Assembly (NCBI GenBank): GCA_014218235.1 | Contig: CM024755.1 | Span: 162,991,941 to 163,055,940 of the forward strand | Direction of reading: 5' to 3' | Length of the DNA stretch: 64,000 nt | DNA from: Colocasia esculenta | Lineage: Eukaryota > Streptophyta > Magnoliopsida > Alismatales > Araceae | Shown: piece after piece, positions 35,827 through 47,955 of the stretch | How the letters are laid out: every line of letters starts with the position of its first letter | Position numbering within the stretch: the first letter of the stretch is position 1 | Notes under the pieces: model-generated | Databases searched by the model: none | What the model was told of the DNA's origin: nothing | What the model saw: only the letters and a program-made list of their open reading frames with translations | Made by a program: the position numbers and the translations under genes

Positions 35827-37687
35827 TGTTGGATCGAAGATGCGGTGATATGGCAAATATATAGGGGGGGGGTTGAATAGATTTGCAGCGGAAACCTTAT
35901 GCAATTAAAAATATGTCAAATTAAAATCTATATTCAAATAGGTGCCCACTTTTTGATTAACTTATAGGAATCTAAAGCACATTAGATCATCTATCTATAA
36001 GTGTGTGAGTGATTAGAAGGTGATCAAAATCCTATGCAAGCATTCTAGTGGAAAATCAACGCATCAAATCACTGCACAAGATATTTTTAAGGTGGTTCGA
36101 CTCCCAGATGGAGACCTACATCCACCCCTCGCTCAAACCAAGTGAGGCTTCACTAAACCGCTGATTCACAGCATCAAACAAATGCTGACTCACAACTTGA
36201 ACACATACTCACAACTTGAACGCTGACTCACAACTTGATTGCTGACTTACAACTTGCCAACTACTGATTACACAGCTTATCCACTGATTCACAGCCTCAA
36301 GGTTAGACAGACCTCCTCAATCCACACACAAACACAGTATGGGATCAACACTCCTATCACCAGTAGGAGCACTCAATGAGTTCTGAATAAAGTTTAAAAG
36401 TGAAAAATAAATTCACATGAAGATCAGAGTTAAGAAAAACAAATCCTCAAACACCAGTCCTTCAACTTTCCCCAATTTACTCTGGACTGATGAATTTTAA
36501 CTCTAAATATTCAGATCTTAAGGGTTGAAGTTGTGCTTCAGATCATCTTGCACAAACACATCATCTGGTTGTGCTTCTTAGCCAATTTGATCTGAACTCC
36601 TCCAAATCAGCCTCAATCTGCAATACTCTATTTTAGATCTGATTTAGAGAGAAATTCATATCTAAGTTGATGCTCTTGTGTTCTTCCACAATGTTGAGCT
36701 TCGTGTTCTACTCTTGCACAAGCTTCCTCTTCCACCTTCCTTCATATCTACTTCTCCTTCTCAGCTCTGCTGCTTCTCCTTTGCACGACTACTCCTTCTT
36801 CCTCTGCTATTCTTCTTTTTCACGATTGCTTCTTTTTCTCAGCTTTGTTGCTCTTCTCCTTGATCTACTCCTCTTGTAGCACTCTAACACTCTCCTTCTA
36901 TGCTTGGCCTTGATCCCCATGTTCTTTGTGATGGATGGCTGCTCCATATGAGATAGAAGACCTTTTATAACCTCAATGCAATCCCTTGTACCTGAGAGGT
37001 ATATGTACAGAAACCTAGGGTTCACCCAAGGTTGCCTTGTGTCTAAAAGTCCTCCTCATAGCCACTTGGATGAAAGGGTATTTTGATAATAATAGAGTCT
37101 CCCAAAAGTCTTCAGAGATAAATCACACCATTTAGAAATCATACCCTTTATGTTTCTGAGTTTTCATGCAATGTGTGTCGACACTACTGACTAAGTATCA
37201 GTTTCAACTTACTGGGGAGGAAACATATGTCGACCTGATTAACAACTAGTGTTGACACAACTGTGACTTTGTTCTTCAGGAACTTACTGGGCAGACTATG
37301 TGTGTCAACCTGACTTCCAATGTGTGTCAACACAGCTGTGACTTCCTTCTTCAGGAACTTACTGGGCATACTATGTATGTCGACCTGACTTCCGATGTGT
37401 GTCTACACAACTTTGACAAAATTGTGTAAACCTGTATATATAAAGTGTGAACCATCACAACATGTCATTGTCATCCAAATATGAAATATGAGGTATCAAA
37501 AATATGTTTTTAAATCATTATTATATATTACAATATGTCATCATCAAATCAAAGTATGAATATTTGGACATCATCCACACCCATGTTTTAGTCATTATCC
37601 AATTGAATACACGCACATCCTCCTTCCACAAATATGTATATGACATCAGATTGAGTATAATATGTCATCATCAAACACAACTCAACA
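35827..37687 (-). mobile_element. 5' LTR of A
   Basis: 1861 bp, starting TGTTGGATCG and ending CTCAACA on the plus strand, flanked by the TSD TGGGT. The sense strand is minus. The TATA box is at 36961-36970 (TTATAAAAGG on minus), and the palindrome cluster at 37173-37411 lies 200-450 bp upstream of it. It contains a segment near 36555-36650 missing from the other LTR. Confidence 0.95.
37173..37411. repeat. GTGTCGACAC palindrome cluster in LTR of A (right copy)
   Basis: It is the counterpart of 10463-10722, with several motif copies altered to GTGTCAAC or GTGTCTAC, as expected from C-to-T change at CG sites. Confidence 0.82.
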
Positions 37688-37692
37688 TGGGT

Positions 37693-38877
37693 GTTAATGC
37701 ATATACACTTCATAAAGGAGCATATATTTCTTATTGATATTGATATATTTTTAAATGAGCCTTGTATGGAGGGTATTTTGGACATTACCCATCATGAGGA
37801 AAACAACCTAGGGCGCTCCACTCTCTTCCCTCTCTATCCCAGCCGCCACCTTCTTCTTGGAGCCAAAATAGAGATAGAAATTCAAATTCAAGAGAGGAAG
37901 GAGGAAGATGAGGTGGCTATCCCTAAAATCTCTCTCTATCTCTCCTAAAATCTCTCATCCTCTCTCTTGGACGACCCACCTCCCTTCTCTCCCTCCCCCT
38001 AGGTAGTGCCCCCCTCCCTCCGTCTCTAGTTCATCTTCTTCTTCCTCTCCATATCACCTCTCTCTTATCGCTCTCTCTTTCTCCTCCCCCTCCATCGCCA
38101 TCTTCTTTCGCTGTGTGTGCTGGCTGCTACGACCTACCATCAGAAGTTCTTCGAGCTGCTACGACTCTTCCACAAATCTGTTTGGCCTCTCATCATTGCG
38201 GGGACTTCATCATCTTCCAAGGACCATTTAGACGTTGTGGCATCATCTCTTGCCGCTCCTATGAGAAGTTTTTCTTAGTTTCGATTTTTCTATTTTTGTA
38301 CACAGAACATTATCAGTTGCAGTCCTTATCTTATGTTAAAAATTTAACGAAAAAATTCATTTCCTTGTTCTAATTTCTTCTTCTTTCAAGTCTACTTTCA
38401 TTTAGAAGTGGTTTGATCTGATTTCGTTATCATTTTTTAAGATATAAGTAGTTTGTGTTTTGTCTATCTTCACAGGTCTAGATCTAAGTAGCATTCAGTT
38501 CACCTATCCTTTTGTGTGTCAACAATGTCCAAATCAAGTAAAACTTGTTTTATTTGGTTCTTACCTTGATTCTCTACATTATCCCTTTAGTTTCATACAA
38601 TTTGGAGTCCTGTAGTCAAAGTTACGATAGTTCTATTTAGGACTTAGTTTTCTGGACGAACAGATTTAATAGGTTCTACATCTATTTAACATAGTCTTAT
38701 TAATTTATTTTAAAAAAAAATAAAAAAAATCAAATTTATATTTTTCAAATCATTAGATAGCATCTAAATCCGGATTAACCAAGACTCACAAGTAATTGTT
38801 TAGTATTTTCTCTTGAGTTCGGTTAATTTTAAGATTGAAATGTGTGTTGTTTAGCAACGATGACTGCGATACCATCA
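37693..38877 (+). mobile_element. 5' LTR of D, second part
   Basis: It resumes after the TSD of A and ends ACCATCA, three bases before the PBS. A CT-rich stretch lies at 37930-38110. No coding content is convincing; a short open frame at 38113-38373 is treated as chance. Confidence 0.8.
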
Positions 38878-38880
38878 TTT

Positions 38881-38898
38881 TGGTGCCATTGGCGGGGA
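38881..38898 (+). other. Primer-binding site of D (tRNA-Asp, Athila type)
   Basis: TGGTGCCATTGGCGGGGA matches the Athila-type site TGGCGCCGTTGCCGGGGA with three changes. Confidence 0.85.
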
Positions 38899-40425
38899 TG
38901 TTTTGACTGATTTTTGTGCTGATCTCTTGATTTCTGTGTATATTTGATAACTAACATTTTTCTGAATTTTCTATGTAGAATAAAAAAAACAAAAATCTAA
39001 GAAGGAAGTGGTGTGCTTGAATTTCTGAAAATCTGAAATCTGTAGTAATAATCGGTTGTAAAAAAAAAATTGCTTTGAAATTTTGGAAATAAGCTCCAGA
39101 GGTGATTACACATCCTTGACTCTGAATTTTCAATTTTAGATATCCATGTTTAGCATTTTTTCTTATTTCTGTTATGGTTAGATAGGTTCACAAATTAAAA
39201 CAAAAAAAAAGTGAAAAGTGAAAACAAAACAAAAAACTTTAAAAATAAGAAAACCATTGAAATCATGAAAAAAAAATCTTCATTTCAAGATTAGAATCCA
39301 CAATTTCATGTTTAGGTCACGCATCATGTAATTAGTTTTTATTTTTATTTTTAGTTTTATTTTATTTGTTGAAGAGTGCGGAGAATGAGGTACATTTTTT
39401 CTAATTTTGCCAAGATCATGATCATCCATATTTTTATTTTGGCACAAAGAATTACTTGTTTGCACATTGGTTGTAAAACATCTTAAGTGCAAGCCCATTA
39501 ACAAGATAAGGTGGGGATTTCATCATTCTTTCTTGGCGCAAAAACAACCCCCTTGCACTCACACAACCCAAGCCCAATAAAAGTTAGTAGATATTGGCCT
39601 TAGGGTTCACACTGTGGTTTAGACTTATTTAGGCCCATTAGTAGATTATGGAAACTGGTGTCTACGGCTAGAGGTTAGTAGGCAAATGTCTAAGCAGGCT
39701 TTGTAGTTCTCTAATTAGGTCCCTGCGAGAGTAGAGGGAGCCTCCCACAACCCCACCTCTTACCTAGCCAGTTAACATATCTGTAGGTGGATCTAACTTG
39801 GGCCTAGGGCACTTTGTGAGAAAGCCAACTTTTAGGTCTAGGATAGCCTTAAGGTTCATAGGCTAATCTTGTTGAAAACTTGTGTGGGAAAAAATATAAA
39901 TTAAAAATATAAATATAAATTTAAAAGAGAGGGAACTACTTAGCTTGTACGTGGTAGAAGAGCCCTATTACCCAACTTGGTTGATCCAATTCTCGAGTTT
40001 GAGAGAGTGCTCCATAACCAAGTTTATAATCAGGCCCAACAGCAACCCATGGTTGAAAAAATGATGAGCAACTAAAGAAAATGAGTAGTATTTTATTCCT
40101 TCTGAGTATAAACCTTCTACATGCATCAACACTGCTCAAATCTCTGCAACCCATTATGAAATCAAGCCTAGCACCATTCAAATGCTCCGTTCTTTGTATG
40201 AGAATACAAATGAAAATCTATATAAACACATGGTGAAAAAAATGATGAGCAACTAAAGAAAATGAAGTAGTATTTTACTTCTGAGTATAAACCTCTACAT
40301 GCATCCAACTGCTCAAACTCTCTGCAACCATTATGAAAAAGCCTAGCACCATTCAAATGCTCCGTTCTGTATGAGAATACAAATGAAAATCTATATAAAC
40401 ACTTGGATGAGTCTTTGAAATTCGT
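38899..40425 (+). mobile_element. Untranslated leader of D, with a tandem duplication
   Basis: This is long, AT-rich sequence between PBS and gag, usual for Athila. A segment of about 190 bp is duplicated in tandem (about 40046-40238 and 40228-40415; shared words 'gatgagcaactaaagaaaat' and 'gcaccattcaaatgctccgt'). No supported coding frame was found; minus-strand frames over the duplication are chance. Confidence 0.7.
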
Positions 40426-41865
40426 TTCACTATGAAAATCCAAGATTTCATTCAAGATCCCTTTGCCTAACCCTATTCCCTTTCTCCCTTAAGATAAAGC
40501 AAATATTGGATTCAGCACAATAGGAAGCCCATTAGGTCTTAGGCAAAACTGCAACAAGAATTTTTGAAGAAATTCTATCGTATAGGGAGAACCAACACAA
40601 TAAGGCAGGCTATAACTGGGTTTTCACAATTACCTAGGGAACAAATCCATGGGTCTTGGGAGATATTATACATCATGGATTTTCTAAGTGGTAGATTCTG
40701 CAGGTATTTTATGAGGGATTAGATGAACAATATTGGCAGATGGTGGATGCATCTTGTGGGGGAGCATTCATGAGTAAAAGTGAGGACAAAGCTTATAATT
40801 TGTTTGAAATGTTAAGTGAAATTTCAATAAATCATTCCTCACTTTCATACTATGAGAGATCAATAGGACCATCAAAATGAGTTGGGTTATATGAAGTTCA
40901 GAATCGAGGTGAATTTGACTCTAGGATGGACAGTAATGCAATAGCCCACAAATTGGATAAAGTGGAACTCCTCTTGGCCCAACAAATGAGCAAAATGGAT
41001 CTTATGGCCCAGAAGTTAGACCAAGTTCTATCTCTCAACAACCTAGCACCTACTGCTCATTCACCATTAAGACCATACTTGGACCATTCTCTATCTCTTC
41101 AAGATGTCTATAGCCTTTGTGCAATCCCAACTCACCATGTTAGTGAGTGTCTTGCTCATCAACTAGCAACAATCCTCATACACAACATTAATCCATTGCA
41201 AAATTGGAGGCCCAACTTGGCCAAATGACCGACACCACTATGAGGAGTGTAGTAGGTCCATTACCTAGTCAACCCATTACAAATCCACGAAACTACCCTC
41301 CAAGATTTCAATAACCTCTTCTTCTAATACCACAACACCAACCAAGCCCAGTTGTACCCAAAGGCACACAAGTGGAAAATACTAAGGCAATCTCAGCCTT
41401 AAGAAGTGGAAAGATTCTTGATGATCCGTACAAGATCCACCAGCCCAACCAAGTTTCGTCCAGCCAGGCCCACGATATCATAGATGAAATTGGAAATGAG
41501 CCCCTACATGTGGAATGTGAGGAAGTTAAGAAAGATAAAGGGAAGAAAAAAATATATGATTTGCCTGAGACTCACAAGCCCAAGATTCCCTTCCCCACTG
41601 CCTTGGAAGCTGGAAAGAAAAGGACGAAACAACAAATTCAAGCACAAAATGAGGAACTAATGAAGTTGTTCAAGCAAGTCTATATCAACATCCCTCTTCT
41701 TTTCTTGATGCAATCCATCATGCCTCTACATATGCCAAATTTTTGAAGGATATGTGTACCCAAAAGAGAGAACCATGGATGAACACCAAAAAGATTTTCT
41801 TGTCAGAAGATGTGAGTGTTATCTTATTAAGCCAACTTCCTCAAAAAACACTTCAAGTGATCACC
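40426..41865 (+). pseudogene. Athila-like gag (D), decayed
   Basis: The plus strand reads YEGLDEQYWQMVDASCGGAF near 40709-40770, then KAYNLFEMLSEIS near 40788-40826 and a coiled-coil-like HKLDKVELLLAQQMSKMDLM near 40948-41007. A long linker follows, rich in Pro, Lys and Asn, with QVEN-type repeats and KTKPKIPFPTALEAGKK-like sequence near 41560-41620. It ends in AKFLKDMCT-like reading near 41733-41760 and the frame 41743-41865 (KKIFLSEDVSVILLSQLP). This order fits Athila gag leading into protease. There are stops at several points (near 40878, 41226, 41310). The frame is cut near 41866 by H. Confidence 0.88.
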
Positions 41866-42926
41866 TGTCGACAGCCAGGAAGTTCCATGTCGACAGATAG
41901 ATCCATCCAGAACAAACAAGCCACTGGAAGCACAATCTAAGCAGTAGTTGTCGACAGATGCAATGTACCTGTCGACAAATACAGGTTGCCTATCGACAGC
42001 TAGCAAATCTCCTGTCGACAGATAAGGCCTTCCAGCAACATCATGGTTCTGGAAACCAGATCTGAAAAGTAGCTGTCGATAGCTATGAAGTGCACGTCGA
42101 CAGACGAAGAGAAAGTCAGATCGATGGTCAGGATATGTTCTATATGGGGTGATCCCTCAAGCACTACTCTCCATATTGGACACCCATATATATAGATCAT
42201 ATGAAGGTATTTTCGCAGCAAGAAGCCACATACCAAAACCTAAGCAAAACCCAAGAGAAAAGCTTCTCCCTGCTGCTCTGCTTCAACCCTATGTCCTGTT
42301 TATGGAAGATCCACTCACAAGCGGAGTTGAAGCAGTTCGTCCTCGGTTCCAGCTTCATCTTCATCACGTGGTCGTCAACGATGTGAAGTTTGAAGTCTTC
42401 TGGATGAACTCATTGAAGAGTTCACATCTTGGATTTGATCCTCAACTCAGAACGCCTCCTCTATTCTACTTTTCATATCTCTGTGTGTGTGGTAGTGGTT
42501 CAAGCATTCCTTGTGCTTGATCCACGTGTGGATTGTTGTTCTGACTGCGTGTTTGCATCAGACAACGTGCGTGTGTATTGTTGTAGAGTTGAACTCACTG
42601 ATAAGCAGTCTTTCTGCGTGTGTGTGTGGACGGTGGACGTAGGATACACAAGTTGTGTACTCCGAACCACCTTAACTCTTCATGTCATGTGGTTTGAACA
42701 TTTCATGGTAGATGGTTGTAGGCACGTTGATTATTCACATGCTAATAGGATGGTATTCATTCTATTCCAATCAGCACACACATCATAGTTTGAATTCAAT
42801 ACAAATCGTTAAGATTTGTCAAGTCAGTGTTGAATCAAAAAGAAGGTCATAGTGCTTTTAACTGGTAGTAATCTATTCAACCCCCCCCCTTCTAGATTAC
42901 TACTTAGATAATTCTGCATCTTTCAA
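41866..42926 (+). mobile_element. Copia solo-LTR-like insertion H in D
   Basis: The D frame stops making sense at about 41866 and resumes at 42928 (KDPSAP...), so about 1.06 kb is foreign. The right end (C-run, ttctagatta, ATCTTTCA) matches the end of LTR K at 300. A TATA box ATATATATAG lies at 42186-42195, with eight CTGTCGACAG-like palindromes at 41866-42103 upstream. No internal coding or PBS is present. A clear TSD was not found: the right flank AAATG has only an AAGTG-like counterpart on the left, so the left boundary may be off by some bases. Confidence 0.78.
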
Positions 42927-43547
42927 AATGAAAGATCCTAGTGCCCCACTCATATCTTGTGTCATTGGGGGAATCACCTTTGAAAAGGCTTTATTATATT
43001 TGGGAGCTAGTGTGAATCTATTGCCAACATCAATATATGAAAAGTTTGGGGTTAGGAAGTTTAAACCAACCCCAGTGATTCTCCAATGGTCGATCAATCT
43101 GTTAGAACACCAAGGGGATTGGTAGAAGATATCCTTATCAAGATAGATACTTGTTACTTTCCTATTGACTTTTTAATCATTGGCATGGAACCTACACAAA
43201 ACTTGGTCTAAAGCCCAATCGTATTGGGCCGCCCATTTTTAGCCACTGCCGATGCCAATATCAATTGCAAGTCTGGACTTATGAACATCTCTTTTGGAGA
43301 TCAAAAGATTACCCTCAATGTCTTCAAGGCTTGAAAATACATGAGGGAAGAGGAAGATTGTTATACAATCAATGTTGTAGAAGATCTATCTAAAATCAAC
43401 CCTCCCCTGGACTTAGTAGAACATTCTGATTTGATGAGCTTGATAATGATAAATCTATTCCAAATGTCTATATGAATGACTTTCAAGCTAAGGGATCATG
43501 GCCCACAAAGTTTGAACGTTTACCAGAACTCAGCTCTGAGCCTGCAC
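42927..43547 (+). pseudogene. Athila-like protease region (D), catalytic Asp lost
   Basis: The frame 42928-43125 reads APLISCVIGGITFEKALLYL then GASVNLLPTSIYEKFGV. Athila proteases have D-L-G-A-S at this place; here a tyrosine replaces the aspartate (LLYLGAS). It continues with a frameshift (VDFLIIGMEP-like near 43165-43195, then RRPFLATADANIN-like near 43230-43265) and a linker ending near LPELSSEPA (43522-43546), where element I interrupts. Confidence 0.88.
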
Positions 43548-44145
43548 TATAACACCCAGAATTTAAATAATAATAAAATATTGAATATTATAAAAGATAT
43601 TGATAACCATAAAAGATACAAGAACATGATTACAGTTGAATCTAGAATCATTTCACATAATTTATGTGATTCTGATACTGCCTTTAGATATGCGCACTCT
43701 GACAGGGCGTCATCAGAATTCGATAACGAAAGTAAAATGTAACAACACCATAATTACCATAAAAATGAATTGATCTAAAAAATATAAATATCTTAATTTA
43801 TTGATGCACAGATATCCAGATTAAGTTGACACAATAATTTTTGGGAGCAATTTCCACCTAACAGAAAACTAATCCAAAAAATTAAACTAAAATCACCATA
43901 ATTTGAATTATATCTCAATCATCTTATGTTTGGAATTTCAACTTAATTGGACATCATCTAGTTAGAAAATTATTAAGCTAAACTAATTAAATAGATTTAT
44001 GTAAAGGCATTACGTAAACTCCCTTACGTAGGAAGCTTGGGTGGCCTCGTGTCTATTTAAGGTGATCCTTATCCAATAGGGGTTAGGTGGCAATGGAGAT
44101 AACCCTTATCCCTCCGCATGGCCACCCATATAAACCCCATTCAGG

Positions 44146-44290
44146 TCTTCTTCTTCTCTTCTTCCTCCTCTTCTTCTTCTTCTTTCTGCATTCTCTTCTT
44201 CTTCTTCTTCTTTCGACTGCTTCTTCTGCTACTTCTTCTTCTTCTTCGTCTCTTACACTTCTTCTTCTTCTTCTTCATGATCTTCTTCAT
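44146..44290. repeat. (TTC)n low-complexity tract
   Basis: A nearly pure TTC/CTT run lies 15-160 bp downstream of the TATA box in I. It produces long but meaningless Phe/Ser/Leu or Lys/Glu frames on both strands. Confidence 0.95.
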
Positions 44291-44581
44291 CAAACCACCA
44301 CCATGCAATAGAAAGAGAGAAAAAGGAGAGAGTAGTAGGTGCAGAGGAAAGAAGAAGAAAGGGAGTAGGTGCAGAGGCAAGGAAGAGAGAGAAAGAGGCT
44401 GTAGTGCATGAAGGAGAAAGAAAGAAGAGAGATAAGAAGCTTAGGGAGTTCATCCCCCCCCCGATGGCCATGCCCAACTGATAAATAGGTTCCTCTCTAT
44501 CCTTCTTGATTGTTCACTTCTATTCCAAGCATATTTAGACCGTGCGATCAAAGCTTTTATGATTCTGGTTTTTACTGAAAT

Positions 44582-44727
44582 TGGTCGACCAATTTTGGCA
44601 TTTCGGTTGACCGATCCCACAGTCCAACCGAGAAACTAGCACTGGCTAGGTCGATCGACCGGCCCTTCCTGTCTGGTCGATTGGTTTAGTGTTTTTAGAC
44701 GACTGATTTCTTTTGTTCGATCGATCA
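44582..44727. repeat. GGTCGACC/TCGATCGA palindrome cluster in I
   Basis: Six words of the type GGTCGACCA, GGTTGACCGATC, GGTCGATCGACCGG, GGTCGATTGG, GACGACTGA and TCGATCGATCAA lie within 145 bp, spaced 15-30 bp. Confidence 0.8.
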
Positions 44728-45784
44728 ACTTTGTGTTTTTCTGACAAGACTGCTTCTTCCAGAAGTGTCAGTAGAAACCCTATGAGACTGCAAACTCATA
44801 CCTTATTTACACTCCATATCATTTAAGTAAATATTATAAATTTACTTAAGATATTACATGTAAATAAAGAAGTACCCCCATTTGAATCCAATAAAAATAT
44901 CAAAAAAATTATATCTCTTATCAATAAAAAGTCAACTCTCCCACTGAAGAAGAAAAATGTGATTTTTGACGATTCCATCAAAATAGTGTCTTTCTAATCT
45001 CTTATAATTTGGCTTACTTGAAAGTCTCATAATTCAAATAACCTAGTAGAATGCTAAAAATCCAAGGTCCGACGAAAAAATGATAACACGTATATGATTT
45101 CTCCAAGGGAACCCTCCCTACTAAAAAGGAAGTCAAATATGCACATCCCTTATTTACATTAATATGACTTTTACATTGATATGATATTATCTCCAATTCT
45201 AAATAAGAATTCATAATTGAATGGTTCGATCGACCATATTGATTTCAAGACTATCCTCATGATGTATTCGTTCGTTGACTTTTTGATAAAAGGTTTAAGA
45301 CTTAATATGTTACTTAAGCCTAAGTACCACATCGTAGAGATATTATCTAAAGCCTAAAAAGGACTAGAAAATGTTGCATGATATCTCCAGAACTTGTAAG
45401 TTTAGACCGTCTTGTAACTACGACCAGTGTTTCGATATGGTAATATCATTTGGAAATTCTGTTTAGCATCCGATTCGCCAACCAACTTGATACATTGACT
45501 CCCAATTGACTTCTGAAAGTCCAATCTCGACTATGAATTACACCTTGAATTTGGTTCACTATCATAAACCTCTCATATTACATAATTGTGTTATCCCTTG
45601 AAACTTCAATCACTTCCAACTCTTTTGAGATTCTTATATAGTCTTTTACATGTGCCTTATCCTTGAAACTCTAAAGTGCTGCATAATTATCTAGGAACAT
45701 AACAATAATGAATGTGTAATTACTGTTAGGGTCTTCGGTCTCTACTGAATCAAGATACTTATAGGGGCAAGTCTAGTCTTTGGG

Positions 45785-46310
45785 AGGAACACCCGAACTC
45801 AACCACTGAATCAGACATGATTCGAACATACCCGTCAAGAATGGATCTTCAAACCCGGCCACTAAATCGGTCTATTCAAATATGTACCCGTCGAGAATGG
45901 ATCTTCCAAACCTAGCCATTGAATCGGTCTATTCGAATATACCCGTCGAGAATGGATCTTCCAAACCTCACCACTGAATCGGTCTATTCAAATATGTACC
46001 CGTTGAGAATGGACCTACTGAGTGTCTTGGCATTGGACACTACCTACTGCTTGACTGATGAATATTCAATTATATGTCATTGTTTCCCATTAGCATGACT
46101 TAACTGGGTTGCACTTACTGCCAATACATGTTTAGTGGACTGCTAGATAGTGATTACACGTTTGATAATGATGGCATGTCTGATGAAATTCAATTATATG
46201 TCATTGTTTCCCATTAGCATGACTTAACTGGGTTGCACTTACTGCCAATACGTGTTTAGTGGACTGCTAGATAGTGATTACACGTTTGATAATGATGGCA
46301 TGTCATTGTG
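45785..46310. repeat. Tandem repeats in I (about 60 bp x4 and about 126 bp x2)
   Basis: Units with core 'acccgtcgagaatggatctt' begin near 45830, 45888, 45945 and 46003 and carry 'ccactgaatcggtctattc'. A second array repeats 'attcaattatatgtcattg' through 'gataatgatggcatgtc' at 46065 and 46190. Confidence 0.85.
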
Positions 46311-46425
46311 TGCCTGACCCTCGTTATTTTAATTCAGTTTATTAATGTATCAATTTAATCTTGCATGGTTCAATATTGAACATCTTGATTTACATTATTC
46401 TTCCCTTTTTTGAACACTATTAATT

Positions 46426-47955
46426 GTTATTCAAGAGGCCCAACTTCTGAAGTTCTTAAGGCCCATAAAAGTTACTATTAGATGGAGTGTGGCTGACCTT
46501 AAAGGCATTAGTTCCTCAATTTGCACACATCACATTTACACTGAGAAGAATGCCAAGCCTATTAGGGAGATGTAAAGAAGACTAAATCCCAACATGAGAG
46601 AAGTGGTGAAGAAAGAAGTGGTAAAGTGGTTAGAAGTTAGAATTACTTATCCTATCTCTGATAGTAGTTGGGTGAGTCCCACATAGGTTGTCCCCAAAAA
46701 GTCTGGACTAACTATAGTTCAAAATGATCAAGGTGAGTTGCTGCCCACTCGATTAACCACGAGATGGAGGGTTTGTATAGATTACAGGAAATTGAATGCG
46801 ATCACCAAGAAAGACCACTTCCCTTTACTTTCATGACCAAATATTGGAGAGGCTAGCTAGACAAAAGTACTACTACTTCCTAGATGGATATTCATGTTAT
46901 AACCAAGTGGCAATTTACTAGAAAGATCAAGAAAAGACACTTTCACATGCCCTTATGGAACTTTTGCCTTCAGAAGAATGCCCTTTAGATTATGTAATGC
47001 ACCAGCCACCTTTCAAAGGTGCATGATGGCCATATTTTCTGACATGGTAGGGGATTTTATGGAAATTTTCATGGATGATTTCTCGTCTTTGGGGACTCTT
47101 TTGAAATTTTTCTAAACATTTGGAGAGAGTTCTTGAAAGGTTTGTAGAGATCAATCTTGTGTTAAGTTGGGAAAAGAGCCATTTCACGGTGAAAGAAGGT
47201 ATTGTTATGGAACACATTGTTTCAAATAAGGAATTGAAGTTGATAAAGCAAAATTTGAGTTGATTACCAATCTACCCCCTCCAACATCAGTCAAACAAAT
47301 TCGATCCTTATTGGGCCACATGGGTTTCTATCGCAGATTCATTAAGGACATATCTAAAATTTCTTGACCTTTGTGAAATTTGCTGGTCAAAGATAATCCC
47401 TTCAACTTTGATGACCCTTGTCTTTAGGCTTATAATTTCTTGAAGGAAGCTGTGACCAAAGCTCCAATCATTCAACCCCCAGATTGGTTACTACCTTTTG
47501 AGATCATGTGCGATGCTTCTAACTATGCCATGGGGGTTGTTTTGGGGGAAAGAGTGAACAAATACTGAATTGTTATTTACTATGAGAGTAAAACTTTGAC
47601 TAAGGCCTAAAAGAATTATACTACAACTGAAAAAGAATTGCTGGTTTTAGTCTTTGCCTGGAAAAAATTAGATCATATTTTCTTGGATCCAAGGTTATCC
47701 TAATCATTCAACATTAAGATATCTTCTGACTAAGAAGAAAGCTAAGCCTTGTTTGATTAGGTGGATCTTACTCTTACAAGAATTTGATATTGACATTTGG
47801 GACAAGAAGGGCTCTAAGAATGTTGTAGTAGATCGCCTATCGAGGATCCTAGTGCAAGAAAGTGAGCTTATTCAAGCCTCCATCCCTGATGAGCAACTCC
47901 TAGTCATTTCACAAATAAAGCCTCCATGCACACATTGTTCATTATTTGGCTGTTG
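46426..47955 (+). pseudogene. Athila-like reverse transcriptase and RNase H (D)
   Basis: Plus strand: EAQLLKFLRPIKVTIRWSVA near 46434-46493, DLKGI, REVVKKEVVKWLEV near 46600-46640, ITYPISDSSWVSPT near 46645-46683, RVCIDYRKLNAITKKDHFPL-like near 46767-46825, then FRRMPFRLCNAPATFQRCMM near 46971-47027 and the catalytic box MEIFMDDF near 47058-47082 with both aspartates. Connection: VDKAKFELITNLPPP near 47238, IRSLLGHMGFYRRFIKDISK near 47300-47358. RNase H: FEIMCDASNYAMGVVLGERV near 47499-47560, then TTTEKELLVLVFAWKKL near 47622. The fragment 47753-47968 contains the end of RNase H. Many stops are present. Confidence 0.93.

Larger units (their letters stand above)
9213..37687 (-). mobile_element. 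Copia element A (minus strand), with nested B and C
   Basis: It is bounded by two LTRs with inverted ends TGTTG...CAACA and a perfect 5-bp TSD TGGGT (9208-9212 and 37688-37692). PBS at 35813-35824 and PPT at 11007-11022 show minus orientation. Without B (25374-34885) and C (13792-23899) its internal region is only about 5.2 kb: gag with three zinc knuckles, then mostly non-coding DNA. No integrase, RT or RNase H could be found, so A looks non-autonomous. Confidence 0.95.
43548..46425 (+). mobile_element. Truncated gypsy LTR I inserted in D
   Basis: It starts TATAACACCC (a TGTAACACCC-type LTR with TG changed to TA) within the D frame. There is a TATA box at 44129-44134, followed by a (TTC)n pyrimidine-rich leader (44146-44280). 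GGTCGACC/CGATCGATC motifs lie at 44582-44727, and 44795-45290 is homologous to 59033-59520 inside E. Four units of about 60 bp (45785-46025) and a tandem duplication of about 126 bp (46056-46310) follow. No PBS, coding region or TSD is visible; it ends near 46425, where the RT-side frame of D resumes. Confidence 0.7.

Noticed and set aside
38113..38373. 86-codon plus-strand frame after a CT-rich stretch
   Set aside because: It lies in the LTR of D between parts fixed by the A insertion and the PBS; no domain or codon evidence for a host gene.
44087..44477. Several overlapping frames rich in Ser/Leu/Phe or Lys/Glu
   Set aside because: They are translations of a (TTC)n tract, not genes.
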